Assembly: GCA_038531315.1 (NCBI GenBank)
Contig: JBCBBT010000041.1
Span: 1 to 29,368, forward strand
Direction of reading: 5' to 3'
Source of the DNA: JAJFFW01 sp038531315
GTDB lineage: Bacteria > Pseudomonadota > Alphaproteobacteria > Caulobacterales > Parvularculaceae
Length of the DNA: 29,368 nucleotides
Positions 6,928 to 14,843 of this stretch are shown here, in pieces (position 1 is the stretch's first letter; each line of letters opens with the position of its first letter). The notes under the pieces are model-generated. The model made no database searches. It was not told where the DNA came from and was given only the letters and a program-made list of their open reading frames with translations. The position numbers and the translations under genes were made by a program.

Positions 6928-7740
6928 CTAGATGCTTTGACGGCGCGCGCGTTTCGATTGGTTCGCCATGAGGCGCGCGCCCCAGGGCCGCGGCAACGCC
7001 TTTGTCAGCCAGGCGAGGAACTTGTTCCACGTCCCTGGTACAATAACGGTATGCTGATCTTCAACAGCCCGCAGAGCCGCCTCAATAACGGGGGCCGCGT
7101 CCATGAACATGAATTTTGGAAGCTTTGATACTGTTGCGCGCGCGCCGTTAACGTCGTGAAACTCCGAATAGGTAAGGCCTGGACAAAGAGCGCTTACTTT
7201 GACGCCCTTTCCGTTCCATTCCGCCGCCAGCGATTGCGAAAAGCTGATCAAAAAAGCCTTACAGGCTCCATAAAGAGTGTGTCCTGACGAACCGGGCAAT
7301 AGCCCCGCCAACGATGCGACCTGGATGATCCGTCCATAGCCGCGCTCGACCATGCCGGGCAGCGCGAGCCTTACAAAATGGGCGTAGCTGGCGACCATAA
7401 GGCGCAAATACGCGTCGTGGTCCGGCCATTCATGATCGAGATATTGGCCCGGCATGCCGAAGCCGGCGTTGTTGACCAAAATATCGACCGGGGCGCCGTG
7501 CGCATCGATCGCCGCCATGACGGTGTCGGGTGCATTGTGATCGGTGAAGTCCGCTTCAATGACCAGCGCTTCCACGGAAAATGTACTTTTCAGCTCTTGC
7601 GCCAGTGTTTCAAGGCGGTCGCGTCGGCGCGCAGTCAGGATGACATTGCCGCCGCGCGCAGCAATCGCCCGCGCAAACTCTGCGCCGATGCCGGCTGAAG
7701 CCCCGGTAATCAACGCCCATTTTCCACGATAATCCGTCAT
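6928..7740 (-). CDS. Short-chain dehydrogenase/reductase, classical type
   Basis: This 270-residue protein belongs to the classical short-chain dehydrogenase/reductase superfamily. The Rossmann fold starts with TGASAGIG (12-19). Arg38-Arg40 after the second strand favour NADP(H). NNAG is at 90-93, and the catalytic set is Ser143, Tyr157 and Lys161 (LYGACK). PGLTYSEFHD (187-196) replaces the usual PGxVxT motif. About 20 extra C-terminal residues are basic (ending SKRARRQSI) and include a hydrophobic stretch (FLAWLTKALPRPWGARL), perhaps for membrane association. The substrate cannot be read from the sequence; relatives act on fatty or steroid-like carbonyls. It is convergent with maeB and separated by 44 bases from the next minus-strand gene upstream. 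Confidence 0.92.
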   Translation of the reverse strand: MTDYRGKWALITGASAGIGAEFARAIAARGGNVILTARRRDRLETLAQELKSTFSVEALVIEADFTDHNAPDTVMAAIDAHGAPVDILVNNAGFGMPGQYLDHEWPDHDAYLRLMVASYAHFVRLALPGMVERGYGRIIQVASLAGLLPGSSGHTLYGACKAFLISFSQSLAAEWNGKGVKVSALCPGLTYSEFHDVNGARATVSKLPKFMFMDAAPVIEAALRAVEDQHTVIVPGTWNKFLAWLTKALPRPWGARLMANQSKRARRQSI

Positions 7741-7784
7741 GGGCGCATGCTAACGGGGTGCATTCCCCGCGCCAATAACGTTAA

Positions 7785-9398
7785 TCAGAAAAGGACACGC
7801 GTGCGCGGCGGCCTTGTTGCGTTCTTGAATTGGCGCCGCCGCGCGACGCCGGCGCCTGCAATCGCGCCAAAGACGATATACATAAAAGCGAGATTAGAGC
7901 CCAGCGATGTGATAGTGCGCGTGACGGCAAACGCCGCAATAGCGGCGACAAGTCCGACGTAAAGGACTTCATTCTCGTTTGCGGATAGCGCTTTTGGTCC
8001 CCGCGCAGGCCCGTCGCGCGAGCGCCGATAAGCCGTCATGGCGACGGCGCTTAAAAGCGCCGCGAAGACAATAGGCCCAGGGAACCCATAATCGAGCGCC
8101 AGCGACAAATAATAATTGTCGATCGTCAGTGTACGCCCCCAATAGCCGAGGACGCGCGCCCCGCGCCCTGCGCCGTATCCGCCTACCGGGCGTTTCAGGA
8201 TCTTCGGCCAGGCTTTTTCAATCTGATCGATGCGCGATTGCGTGGAGTTGGCGGCGGAGGTTTTCCCGGCGCCGCTGACCATTTTTTGCGCGATGAACGC
8301 ACCGGCAGGAGAGCCGGCGATCAGGGCGAACATGATCAGTCCAACGACCGGCGCTAACCGGCTGCCGATTCTGCGGCGCATCATCCGGCGCAGCACCAGA
8401 ACGAACGCGATAACGGTGCTGATAGCGATTGCGAGCAGGGCGCCCCGCGAGTTTGTGGCGAGCGCGCCGCCAAACAATATTGCGAGAGCGAGCGTCCAGC
8501 TGGTGCGGCCGATGAGCGTCTTCGATTTAAACACCAACATCAGGGTAAAAGGCGCCATCAACGCAATGTATTCTCCAAGCGAAAGCGGGTGGGTATGTGT
8601 CGCTTGCGCCCGAAAAACGCCGTCGCGGATTTTCTGCTGCTGCGCCAGTTGAAGCCACTCAGCGCCCGTATTAATCAGCGGCGCCAGCGTGCCGGCGAGG
8701 AGCTGTTCTGAAAGCGTTTCATTGATTGCGATCAGGGACGTCAGGACGGCGCCGCAGACGAGTGCGATCATCAATCGAAAGAAATCGCGATCGTTTCGAA
8801 TATAAGTGACGGCGATGCAAAATGGTATGAACCAGATGATCACCTGGCGGATCGTAAATGTTGTCGCCGCGATACGGCCCTGACCGAGCGGCAGACTGAA
8901 AAGCGCAAGCGCTAACATGCCAAGCGCGAACCACGTCACAAGTCCGCCTGCGCGCAGGCCAGCGATGAGTTGGGCGCGCCTCAAGGGAGACGAAATCATG
9001 TCGATCGCCCATAATGCCGTCACCGCATAAAGCAGGACCCGCGCCGGCGTGATTATGGGCAACGGGCCGAGTTTTAAGTGAATGTAGATTGGCCACACCG
9101 GGAGCAAGGCGGTTCCAACGATAACAAGTGTCACCGCGAGCCTTAGCGGTGCGGCCTTGCCTTGCGGTGTTGCCGCCAGCGCAATAAGCGCTAGCGGCGC
9201 GGCAAAGGCGATCATCGTTGGCGGAAAAATGATTGTGGCGACGCTTGCGACAGCCAGATAGAGCGTCAGACCTGCAAAAGCGCCCACATAAAGCGCAAGT
9301 TTTCCAAGGTCGGGCGCGGCGTCAGGGCCCCATGACGCGTCGCCGTCGCCAGAGTGCGCGAGGGGCGTGGAATTCAAGGAAGGGATCGTGGTCGCCAT
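7785..9398 (-). CDS. O-antigen ligase / Wzy-like polytopic membrane protein
   Basis: This 537-residue protein has roughly 11-12 hydrophobic segments from residue 30 onward, after a soluble N-terminal tail of about 30 residues. It looks like a member of the WaaL/Wzy_C superfamily, which joins or polymerises lipid-linked glycans on the periplasmic face of the inner membrane. Supporting motifs are the conserved loop THTHPLSLGEYIALMAPF, NSRGALLAIAIS, and the large periplasmic loop with STQSRIDQIEKAWPKILKRPVGGYGAGRG, where the arginine and the hPxxGxG pattern are family hallmarks. The glycan cannot be told, and no glycosyltransferase or sugar-nucleotide gene lies nearby, so it stands alone. The end is rich in Arg (ARRRQFKNATRPPRTRVLF). 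Exopolysaccharide polymerase is the main alternative. Confidence 0.8.
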   Translation of the reverse strand: MATTIPSLNSTPLAHSGDGDASWGPDAAPDLGKLALYVGAFAGLTLYLAVASVATIIFPPTMIAFAAPLALIALAATPQGKAAPLRLAVTLVIVGTALLPVWPIYIHLKLGPLPIITPARVLLYAVTALWAIDMISSPLRRAQLIAGLRAGGLVTWFALGMLALALFSLPLGQGRIAATTFTIRQVIIWFIPFCIAVTYIRNDRDFFRLMIALVCGAVLTSLIAINETLSEQLLAGTLAPLINTGAEWLQLAQQQKIRDGVFRAQATHTHPLSLGEYIALMAPFTLMLVFKSKTLIGRTSWTLALAILFGGALATNSRGALLAIAISTVIAFVLVLRRMMRRRIGSRLAPVVGLIMFALIAGSPAGAFIAQKMVSGAGKTSAANSTQSRIDQIEKAWPKILKRPVGGYGAGRGARVLGYWGRTLTIDNYYLSLALDYGFPGPIVFAALLSAVAMTAYRRSRDGPARGPKALSANENEVLYVGLVAAIAAFAVTRTITSLGSNLAFMYIVFGAIAGAGVARRRQFKNATRPPRTRVLF

Positions 9399-9561
9399 GG
9401 ACGGACCCTAGCCGCCCGCCTCGTGATAATTGGTTAACGGGCGCTGGGTTTAGGTGTGTTTCCGGTCCCGAAACGACCGTCGCATGGGGTTTGCATCTGC
9501 GGTATTCTGGTTTTTACAGCGGCACGCTAACCGCTTGATCTGAACTTCATAAGGGCCGCTC

Positions 9562-9900
9562 ATGGACGGCGTTTTATTCATTGTCATGCTCGGTTGCCTC
9601 GGTCTTATCGCCGGTTGGTATGTGGTCAATGAACGCCGCAGCGCCGATGGGGATGCGGGATGGTTTGGTCTTTCCGCCGATGATGACGGCGGCGCTGAAA
9701 AATCCGCCTATTATCGCGGAGCGCGGCGCCGCGATCAAAAGCCGATCGCGGCCGAAGCCGAACGCGTGCGTGCAGCCGCCGCCGAGGCGGAGGGCGCGCC
9801 GCGCGGCGCTTTCAAAAATCGCAGGGTCGGCGGGTACCGGCCAGCCTCAGCGGCGCCGGCGGCTGAAAACAGCGCGCACGAAGACGGCTCGGAATACTGA
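9562..9900 (+). CDS. Small one-pass membrane protein, function unknown
   Basis: This 112-residue protein is not recognised. Residues 4-21 form a hydrophobic segment (LFIVMLGCLGLIAGWYVV). The rest is hydrophilic, with an acidic patch (DADGDAGW region), an Arg/Lys/Glu/Ala-rich likely helical part (about 54-80) and a disordered end (ASAAPAAENSAHEDGSEY). AAGGG lies about 7 bases before ATG 9562. The gene diverges from the ligase-like gene, with 163 bases between, and converges on orf52/hemY. An overlapping plus-strand frame (9581-9991) lacks the membrane segment and looks like a shadow. Coding is likely; the role is open. Confidence 0.6.
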   Translation: MDGVLFIVMLGCLGLIAGWYVVNERRSADGDAGWFGLSADDDGGAEKSAYYRGARRRDQKPIAAEAERVRAAAAEAEGAPRGAFKNRRVGGYRPASAAPAAENSAHEDGSEY

Positions 9901-9973
9901 GCGCTTGCGCGAAGCCGGAGGACGGGGTCAATGCTCGAAACAAGAGGTCGACGTTAAAGGCCGCCGCCGACGG

Positions 9974-11620
9974 TCAGCCTGCTTTTTCTGAAACCGGGTC
10001 TTGGTCACCGTCGTTCTGGTCGGACGGATTGCTTTGCGCAGCCTCGGAACCGGGCGCATCGTTCTGTGTTGCGTTCGAAGACTGGTCTTTACGAGCGCCC
10101 GGCGCACTAGTACCTGCTTTGTCTGATTGCTCCGGCTTTGCGCCCTCGTTGTCGCCGCCGCCAGCCGTCACATCCACTTCCGCGTCGTTTTGATCCCCCG
10201 ACGGATCTTTGGCGTCAGTGTTTTCTTCGTCTGACGGCGCTGACGTCTCACCGTTCAGATTGTCTTGGGGCCGGGTATCAGGCGGCGGCGCAAGCTGTTT
10301 TAACTCATCAAGGCTGAGGCCGCGCGGCGCGTTTTCAAGCGGCGGCGGGGCAAGCCGCTCATGCTCCATATATTCTCTGATCAACCGCGCCCAACCCTCG
10401 CGCGTGAAGTGGAATTCGCCGTCGGCGCCGGGGCTCGGGTCACGCGGCGCGGCGGCGGCTTTTTCAAGCCAAATCTTGGCGGCGTCGGCGCCATGTTCGC
10501 CGGCGACCGCTTCGGCCATCGCGGCCGCTTCGCGCGCCGTTGCTTGTTCCATCAATAGCGGCTCAAGCAACGCGATCGCATCGCCATAATCGCCGAGCAT
10601 GGTGTGGCGGCGCGCATAGATTAGTTTCGCCTCGCGCGCCGTTGGGCGTCTATCGGCAAGCGTTTTCATGCGGGCCGCGCGTTTTTCAAGAGGTTGCTCC
10701 GCATAGAGATCGTCGTGCGCCTTGACAAGCGTCGGATGCGGATCAGCAGAAAAAGCCTGTTCGAGGATCTTTGACGCACGGCCCGGTTTGCCGGCCTCAT
10801 TATGCCGGCGTGCGGCGATGACTGCAGCCGGCGCAAAGCCGGGTTTCAGTTTTAGGGCCGCCTCCGCCTCATCAAGCGCCGTTGCGCCGTCGCCTGACGC
10901 CAATGCAGCGTCGGCGTCGGCGGCCAACAGCGCAACTTCAGCCCGCGTTGCTTTGTCAGCGCCGATCACCTTGTTTTTCTGCGCAATCGAAAGTGTTTCG
11001 CGGGCTTCGCCCCATGCGCCCCGGTCAAGGCAAAGGTCAAAAACAGAATCGAACGCCCAGTCGGCGTTGGGGCGCAATTTAAACGCTCTTTCCGCAAAGC
11101 CGCGCGCCGCCGTTTTTTCGTCTTCCCGCATGGCTTTCAGATAAAGACCGCGAAGGCCGAGAAACTCCGTTTCCGGGGCGTCCAACATCGCCGTAAAGTT
11201 CTCACCGGCGGTGGCGTCGTCGCCGGCGAGTTGCGCGGCTTGTGCGGTCAGAAGACGGGTCAGCGCCAGATCATCGAGATTTCTGCGCGCAAGTCGCGCA
11301 TGGTGCTGCGCGTCGGCTGCATCGCCGACCGCAACGGCTTCAAGGCCGCGCGTCAGCGCCGTGATGCCGCGCGCCCGGCGCGATTCGCGTTCGCGCGCCT
11401 TGAGCTTGCCCGGCAGCGCCGTCAGGTCTTTGAACCAGCTGGTGAAAAAAACCAGCAGCACAAGCCCGACAATAGCAAGGCCGACGACCATGCCGGCATG
11501 CAAAAAATAAACTTTCGCACCGAAAGCCTCAATTTTCATGCCGCCGTCAAAGCTGGCGAGCCAGGTGAGCGCTCCGGCGACGAAGATAACGCTCAATATG
11601 AAAATAAGCATGCGGATCAT
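9974..11620 (-). CDS. HemY_N-domain TPR membrane protein (Orf52 type, Mic60 partner)
   Basis: This 548-residue protein has two N-terminal membrane segments (about 4-22 and 41-61) flanking the HemY_N domain, then a long helical region with tetratricopeptide-like repeats (about 90-400), and FTREGWARLIREYMEHERLAPPP near 430-450. The last ~100 residues are acidic, Asn/Asp/Ser-rich and probably disordered. Despite its name, HemY of this family is not the protoporphyrinogen oxidase. In alphaproteobacteria the same protein, Orf52, is encoded beside mic60 and has been linked to intracytoplasmic membrane shaping. Here it follows mic60 after 34 bases and hemD lies upstream, which is the conserved order. 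The likely location is the inner membrane with repeats on one face; the exact topology is not determinable by eye. Confidence 0.88.
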   Translation of the reverse strand: MIRMLIFILSVIFVAGALTWLASFDGGMKIEAFGAKVYFLHAGMVVGLAIVGLVLLVFFTSWFKDLTALPGKLKARERESRRARGITALTRGLEAVAVGDAADAQHHARLARRNLDDLALTRLLTAQAAQLAGDDATAGENFTAMLDAPETEFLGLRGLYLKAMREDEKTAARGFAERAFKLRPNADWAFDSVFDLCLDRGAWGEARETLSIAQKNKVIGADKATRAEVALLAADADAALASGDGATALDEAEAALKLKPGFAPAAVIAARRHNEAGKPGRASKILEQAFSADPHPTLVKAHDDLYAEQPLEKRAARMKTLADRRPTAREAKLIYARRHTMLGDYGDAIALLEPLLMEQATAREAAAMAEAVAGEHGADAAKIWLEKAAAAPRDPSPGADGEFHFTREGWARLIREYMEHERLAPPPLENAPRGLSLDELKQLAPPPDTRPQDNLNGETSAPSDEENTDAKDPSGDQNDAEVDVTAGGGDNEGAKPEQSDKAGTSAPGARKDQSSNATQNDAPGSEAAQSNPSDQNDGDQDPVSEKAG

Positions 11621-11654
11621 GAGCGGTATCCGTTATTGGCGAGGGAAGGCGGCG

Positions 11655-13847
11655 CTAGTTTTGGTACTGATCGAGCAACGCCGCATTTAATTCCTCGATC
11701 GCGTCTGTCGCCGCGAGGCGCTGTTGGGCTTGCGCCATCCAGTCGGCGAAAGCTTCCGCTGATTCGCCTTCCAGCGCTTCAAGTTCAGCAACGGCGCCCC
11801 CGAGATCATCATTCTCAAGCTTCGCGTCGGCGCGCGAAATGATGTCTTGTGGACGCGACCCGGATTGGGGTGTTGCCGGTCTGACGCTGACAAGGCTCTG
11901 CATACGGCCGACAATGCCCTTGGCGTCGGCCCCCGTTGCGGCGAGTGCCCGCAAGACAACTGGTTCAAACCCGTTTTTCAGGGAAGCAAAGGTCGGCACG
12001 CCCTCCCGGGCGGCGTTGCGCAACGGCTCAAGAGACGCTGCGCCGTCCGTCAGCCGGTCGAGAACCGACAATTCGTCGCTGAAGGGCGCGCCCTCATCGA
12101 CAGCGCGCTGGATTGACAATAGCGCAAGCGATGCGGCGGCTTGCCGGCTTGCAGGAATGTCGGCGCCGCCGGATTGGATTTTATCGAGCTGTTCCCTGAT
12201 TTCGGAAATTTCACGGCTCGACCGTGCGTCGCGTTCCTGAATGGCGCGTTCAAGGCTTTCACGCAGTTCGGTAATCCGATTGGACTGTTCCGCAGTTTGC
12301 TGGCGTCCGTCGGCCAGTGCGGCTGCGAGGCTTTCCGTCTCTGTGCGAAGCTCTTCTTTCAGCGCTTCGACTTCGTTAGCGATCTTGCTCGTCTGTGTAG
12401 AAACCGTATTGGCGACTTTGTCTGAGAACGACTGATTACTGTCCTCTGTCGCGGCGGTTTCGGTTTCTGAGACGACGGCCGCCGCAGCCTCACCGTCGGA
12501 CGTGAGATCAGCATCCTCTTCCGTGTTTGCGACTTCCGTCGCGTCGTCGCCAACGCTTGCGCCGGTTTCCGCCGCCAAAGAAGAAACGACCTCTTCTGCA
12601 TTCTCCGCCGCTTCATCGTCGCCAGATATGGATGCGCTTGAGGCCGCAACATCTTCCGCTTCTGCGGCGCTGCTCTCGCTGCTGGCGACTTCATCTTCGA
12701 CGCCGCTTTCCGCCGTGGCCGGACCAGATGGGTCGTCAGCGGCGGTGTCTGCTTGCGTATCGGCGGCGCTGGTCTCTTCGGCGGCAGTCTCTTCGGTTGT
12801 GGTTTCTTCATCAACGGCTTCATCGACAAGGGCGTTCGCCGCATTTTCAATTTTTGAAATCGTGTCGGCGGCGCTTCCTTCCGCAGCCTCGGTCGCGCGG
12901 CGCGCTTCGGCTTCGCGGCGGAGCGCTTCGATGGCGGCGCGGGGGTCAATGCCTGACGACGCCTCTTCAACGCCGCCGCTCTCAGCCGCCGTCGCGGCCT
13001 CATCAGGGTCCGCGGCAAAAAGATCTGCCGCCTCGTCCGCGTCTTGCGTCAGAGCATTTTCGAAAGCTTCAGACGCGCCGGCGCCATCATTGTCGACGCT
13101 CGCTTCTGGGTCTGCAAAATCGTCATTGGCCCCGGCTTCCATTGCCGCCGCCGTCGCTTCTTCTGCGGTTTGAACGCGGTCGCCATCTTTATCGGCGGCG
13201 CTTTCAATTGCAGTCGTCGCGTCCGGCGTTACTGCTTGACCCGCGTCGGTTCCCTCTGTCTCTTGGGCGCCGCTGTTCTCGTCTTCATCATCAGTAGAGA
13301 GAGTATCGTTGTCCTGCGTCGTCGACCCCGAAGCATTGTTCGCAATGGTTTGAGGGTCCCCGGCGGTCATGGAGGCACGATTGTTCATGGAGAAGATTGC
13401 GAACATGCCGGCGGCGATCAGGATAAAGAACAAGAACAATACAAGACCGGGGGAGGCGGCGCTGTCGTCGGCAAGGGGGTTCGGCGCGTTCGGAGCAGCG
13501 CTGTCGCCGGCGTCGTTGTTCGCGTTTTCGTGTTGCGCCGTCGATGCGTCCTCGTCCTCATCTAATGCTTCGTCGGGCCGGGCGGCGGCGGCCGCCGTAT
13601 CGTCGCTGACTGTCGCGGCGTCACTGCCGGAGCCGTCATCGACAAGTTCTGCCTCGACTTCTTCCGGTGCGGCGGCGTCGCTTTTTGTTTCGTCGTCCTT
13701 TTTCTCAGCGTCGTTCCCATCGCCCGCCGCGGCGCTGGCTTCGTTGGCTTTTGCCTCGGTCGCTTCATTCGCGCCGTTCACCTGATCTGCATTTTCTGCG
13801 TCAGTGCTTTTTTCCGTTTCATCCGCCGGTTTTTTCTCGTCAGCCAT
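11655..13847 (-). CDS. Alphaproteobacterial Mic60 (mitofilin-like), very acidic expanded form
   Basis: This 730-residue protein has the layout of bacterial Mic60. An acidic cytoplasmic tail (1-133) precedes one membrane segment (about 134-154, GLVLFLFFILIAAGMFAIFSM). A long Asp/Glu/Ala/Ser/Thr-rich linker (about 155-475) follows, then a coiled coil (about 485-557) and a C-terminal mitofilin-type helical domain (about 565-730) with AAASLALLSIQRAVDEGAPF and EALEGESAEAFADWMAQAQQRL. Mic60 bends inner membranes, as its mitochondrial homologue does at crista junctions. I start at MADEKK (13847), preceded by GGAG; a frame start 14 codons earlier at 13889 is less likely. The position between hemD and the HemY_N gene is the conserved one. 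The ~320-residue linker is much longer than in the members I know. Confidence 0.88.
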   Translation of the reverse strand: MADEKKPADETEKSTDAENADQVNGANEATEAKANEASAAAGDGNDAEKKDDETKSDAAAPEEVEAELVDDGSGSDAATVSDDTAAAAARPDEALDEDEDASTAQHENANNDAGDSAAPNAPNPLADDSAASPGLVLFLFFILIAAGMFAIFSMNNRASMTAGDPQTIANNASGSTTQDNDTLSTDDEDENSGAQETEGTDAGQAVTPDATTAIESAADKDGDRVQTAEEATAAAMEAGANDDFADPEASVDNDGAGASEAFENALTQDADEAADLFAADPDEAATAAESGGVEEASSGIDPRAAIEALRREAEARRATEAAEGSAADTISKIENAANALVDEAVDEETTTEETAAEETSAADTQADTAADDPSGPATAESGVEDEVASSESSAAEAEDVAASSASISGDDEAAENAEEVVSSLAAETGASVGDDATEVANTEEDADLTSDGEAAAAVVSETETAATEDSNQSFSDKVANTVSTQTSKIANEVEALKEELRTETESLAAALADGRQQTAEQSNRITELRESLERAIQERDARSSREISEIREQLDKIQSGGADIPASRQAAASLALLSIQRAVDEGAPFSDELSVLDRLTDGAASLEPLRNAAREGVPTFASLKNGFEPVVLRALAATGADAKGIVGRMQSLVSVRPATPQSGSRPQDIISRADAKLENDDLGGAVAELEALEGESAEAFADWMAQAQQRLAATDAIEELNAALLDQYQN

Positions 13848-13997
13848 CTCGTCTGCTCCGTCTGATCGAAACGATAGGGGCGCGCGCATTGCGGCGCAGC
13901 AACTGTCTTGGTGTCTTACGCGCGCATTATGACTTGCTCAAGGCGTTGCGCAGGATGCAGGGCAAAATGCCCGCGCCGATGCTGCTTCGCGGCTGCG

Positions 13998-14726
13998 TCA
14001 GAGCGCGGCGTGCCGTGCGATAGCGGCGAGCAATGCGTCGGCGCGTCGCTGCGGAGCAATGACAACGTCGCCAAAACCATCAATTTCTTTTGCAACCGCC
14101 AAGCTGAGGCATGCCGCCGCGCAGCGGCGCAGCCGATCCGCCACGCCTACCGCCTCCGCCTGGCGCATGAATATCGCGGCGCTGCGGGGTGAGAAAAGAC
14201 TGATCCACACGCCCCCGTTTTCGATGGCGGCGATAGCTTCCACCGAAAGTCGCTCGACCGGCACAGCCGCATAGAGGACGAGGCGGCGCGCGCGAATGGT
14301 CCGTTCCTCAAGGTCGCGAACGAGATCACCGGCGTGATCGCGCCCCGCCACATGGAGAACGGCGCCGCAGAGCGGAACGCGCCTGTTTGCGTTTTCGATG
14401 CTGTCGGCCAGCGAACGGGTCTCGCCCTGCGCCTCTTCAATGGATTTGAACCCGGCTTTGCGGGCGGCCGCGGCGGTCGCTGCGCCAACCGCGAAAACTG
14501 GCTTTTTTCGATCCTCAGTGTTCGCGGCGAAGGCGCGCACGCCATTTGCCGAGGTGAATGCAAGCGCCGCGATATCGTCTAACCCGTCCGGCCCGAGCGG
14601 CGCGTCAGCGATTTCGATGCGCATCGCCGGTGAAAAGATCGGCTCAAGACCGTATTCGCGCGCAAGCCCCCCGAAAGCCGTACCGTCCGGTTCCGGGCGC
14701 GTTACGATAATTTTCCCGCCTGGCAT
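13998..14726 (-). CDS. hemD: Uroporphyrinogen-III synthase
   Basis: HemD closes hydroxymethylbilane into uroporphyrinogen III, flipping the D ring, at the branch to haem, sirohaem and cobalamin. The protein is weakly conserved in general. Supporting features are the opening strand KIIVTRPEPDGTAFGGLA, ALAFTSANGVRAFAA (first lobe), FAVGAATAAAARKAGF, HVAGRDHAGDLVRDL, the linker strand VLYAAVPVERL and VWISLFSPRSAAIFM (second lobe), then CLSLAVAKEI. I place the start at MPGGK (14726), giving 242 residues, the normal size. The open frame continues upstream to 14837, but those 37 residues look non-homologous and overlap the tsaD 5' end. The gene normally preceding it, hemC, is absent here. Downstream, mic60 begins after 150 bases. 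Confidence 0.9.
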   Translation of the reverse strand: MPGGKIIVTRPEPDGTAFGGLAREYGLEPIFSPAMRIEIADAPLGPDGLDDIAALAFTSANGVRAFAANTEDRKKPVFAVGAATAAAARKAGFKSIEEAQGETRSLADSIENANRRVPLCGAVLHVAGRDHAGDLVRDLEERTIRARRLVLYAAVPVERLSVEAIAAIENGGVWISLFSPRSAAIFMRQAEAVGVADRLRRCAAACLSLAVAKEIDGFGDVVIAPQRRADALLAAIARHAAL

Positions 14727-14843
14727 CTTGGTAAGTGTGTTCAGCGCCGGGATGGCGGCCCTCCGTCTCAACTGCGCGGTCTTCTTAATTCCGCACCCTT
14801 GAAAGTCTTGCAATTTCAGCTGCGTCGCGCATGTCATGGGCTA

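Noticed and set aside
12502..13297. Long plus-strand open frames opposite mic60 (over 220 codons each)
   Set aside because: They mirror the GCC/GAC/GAA-rich low-complexity linker of mic60 and translate to Arg- or Ser/Ala-rich strings without any domain. They are composition shadows, not genes.
14727..14837. Longer hemD start at 14837
   Set aside because: The 37 added residues lack resemblance to HemD, and the protein is already normal size from 14726; the extension also runs into the tsaD 5' end.
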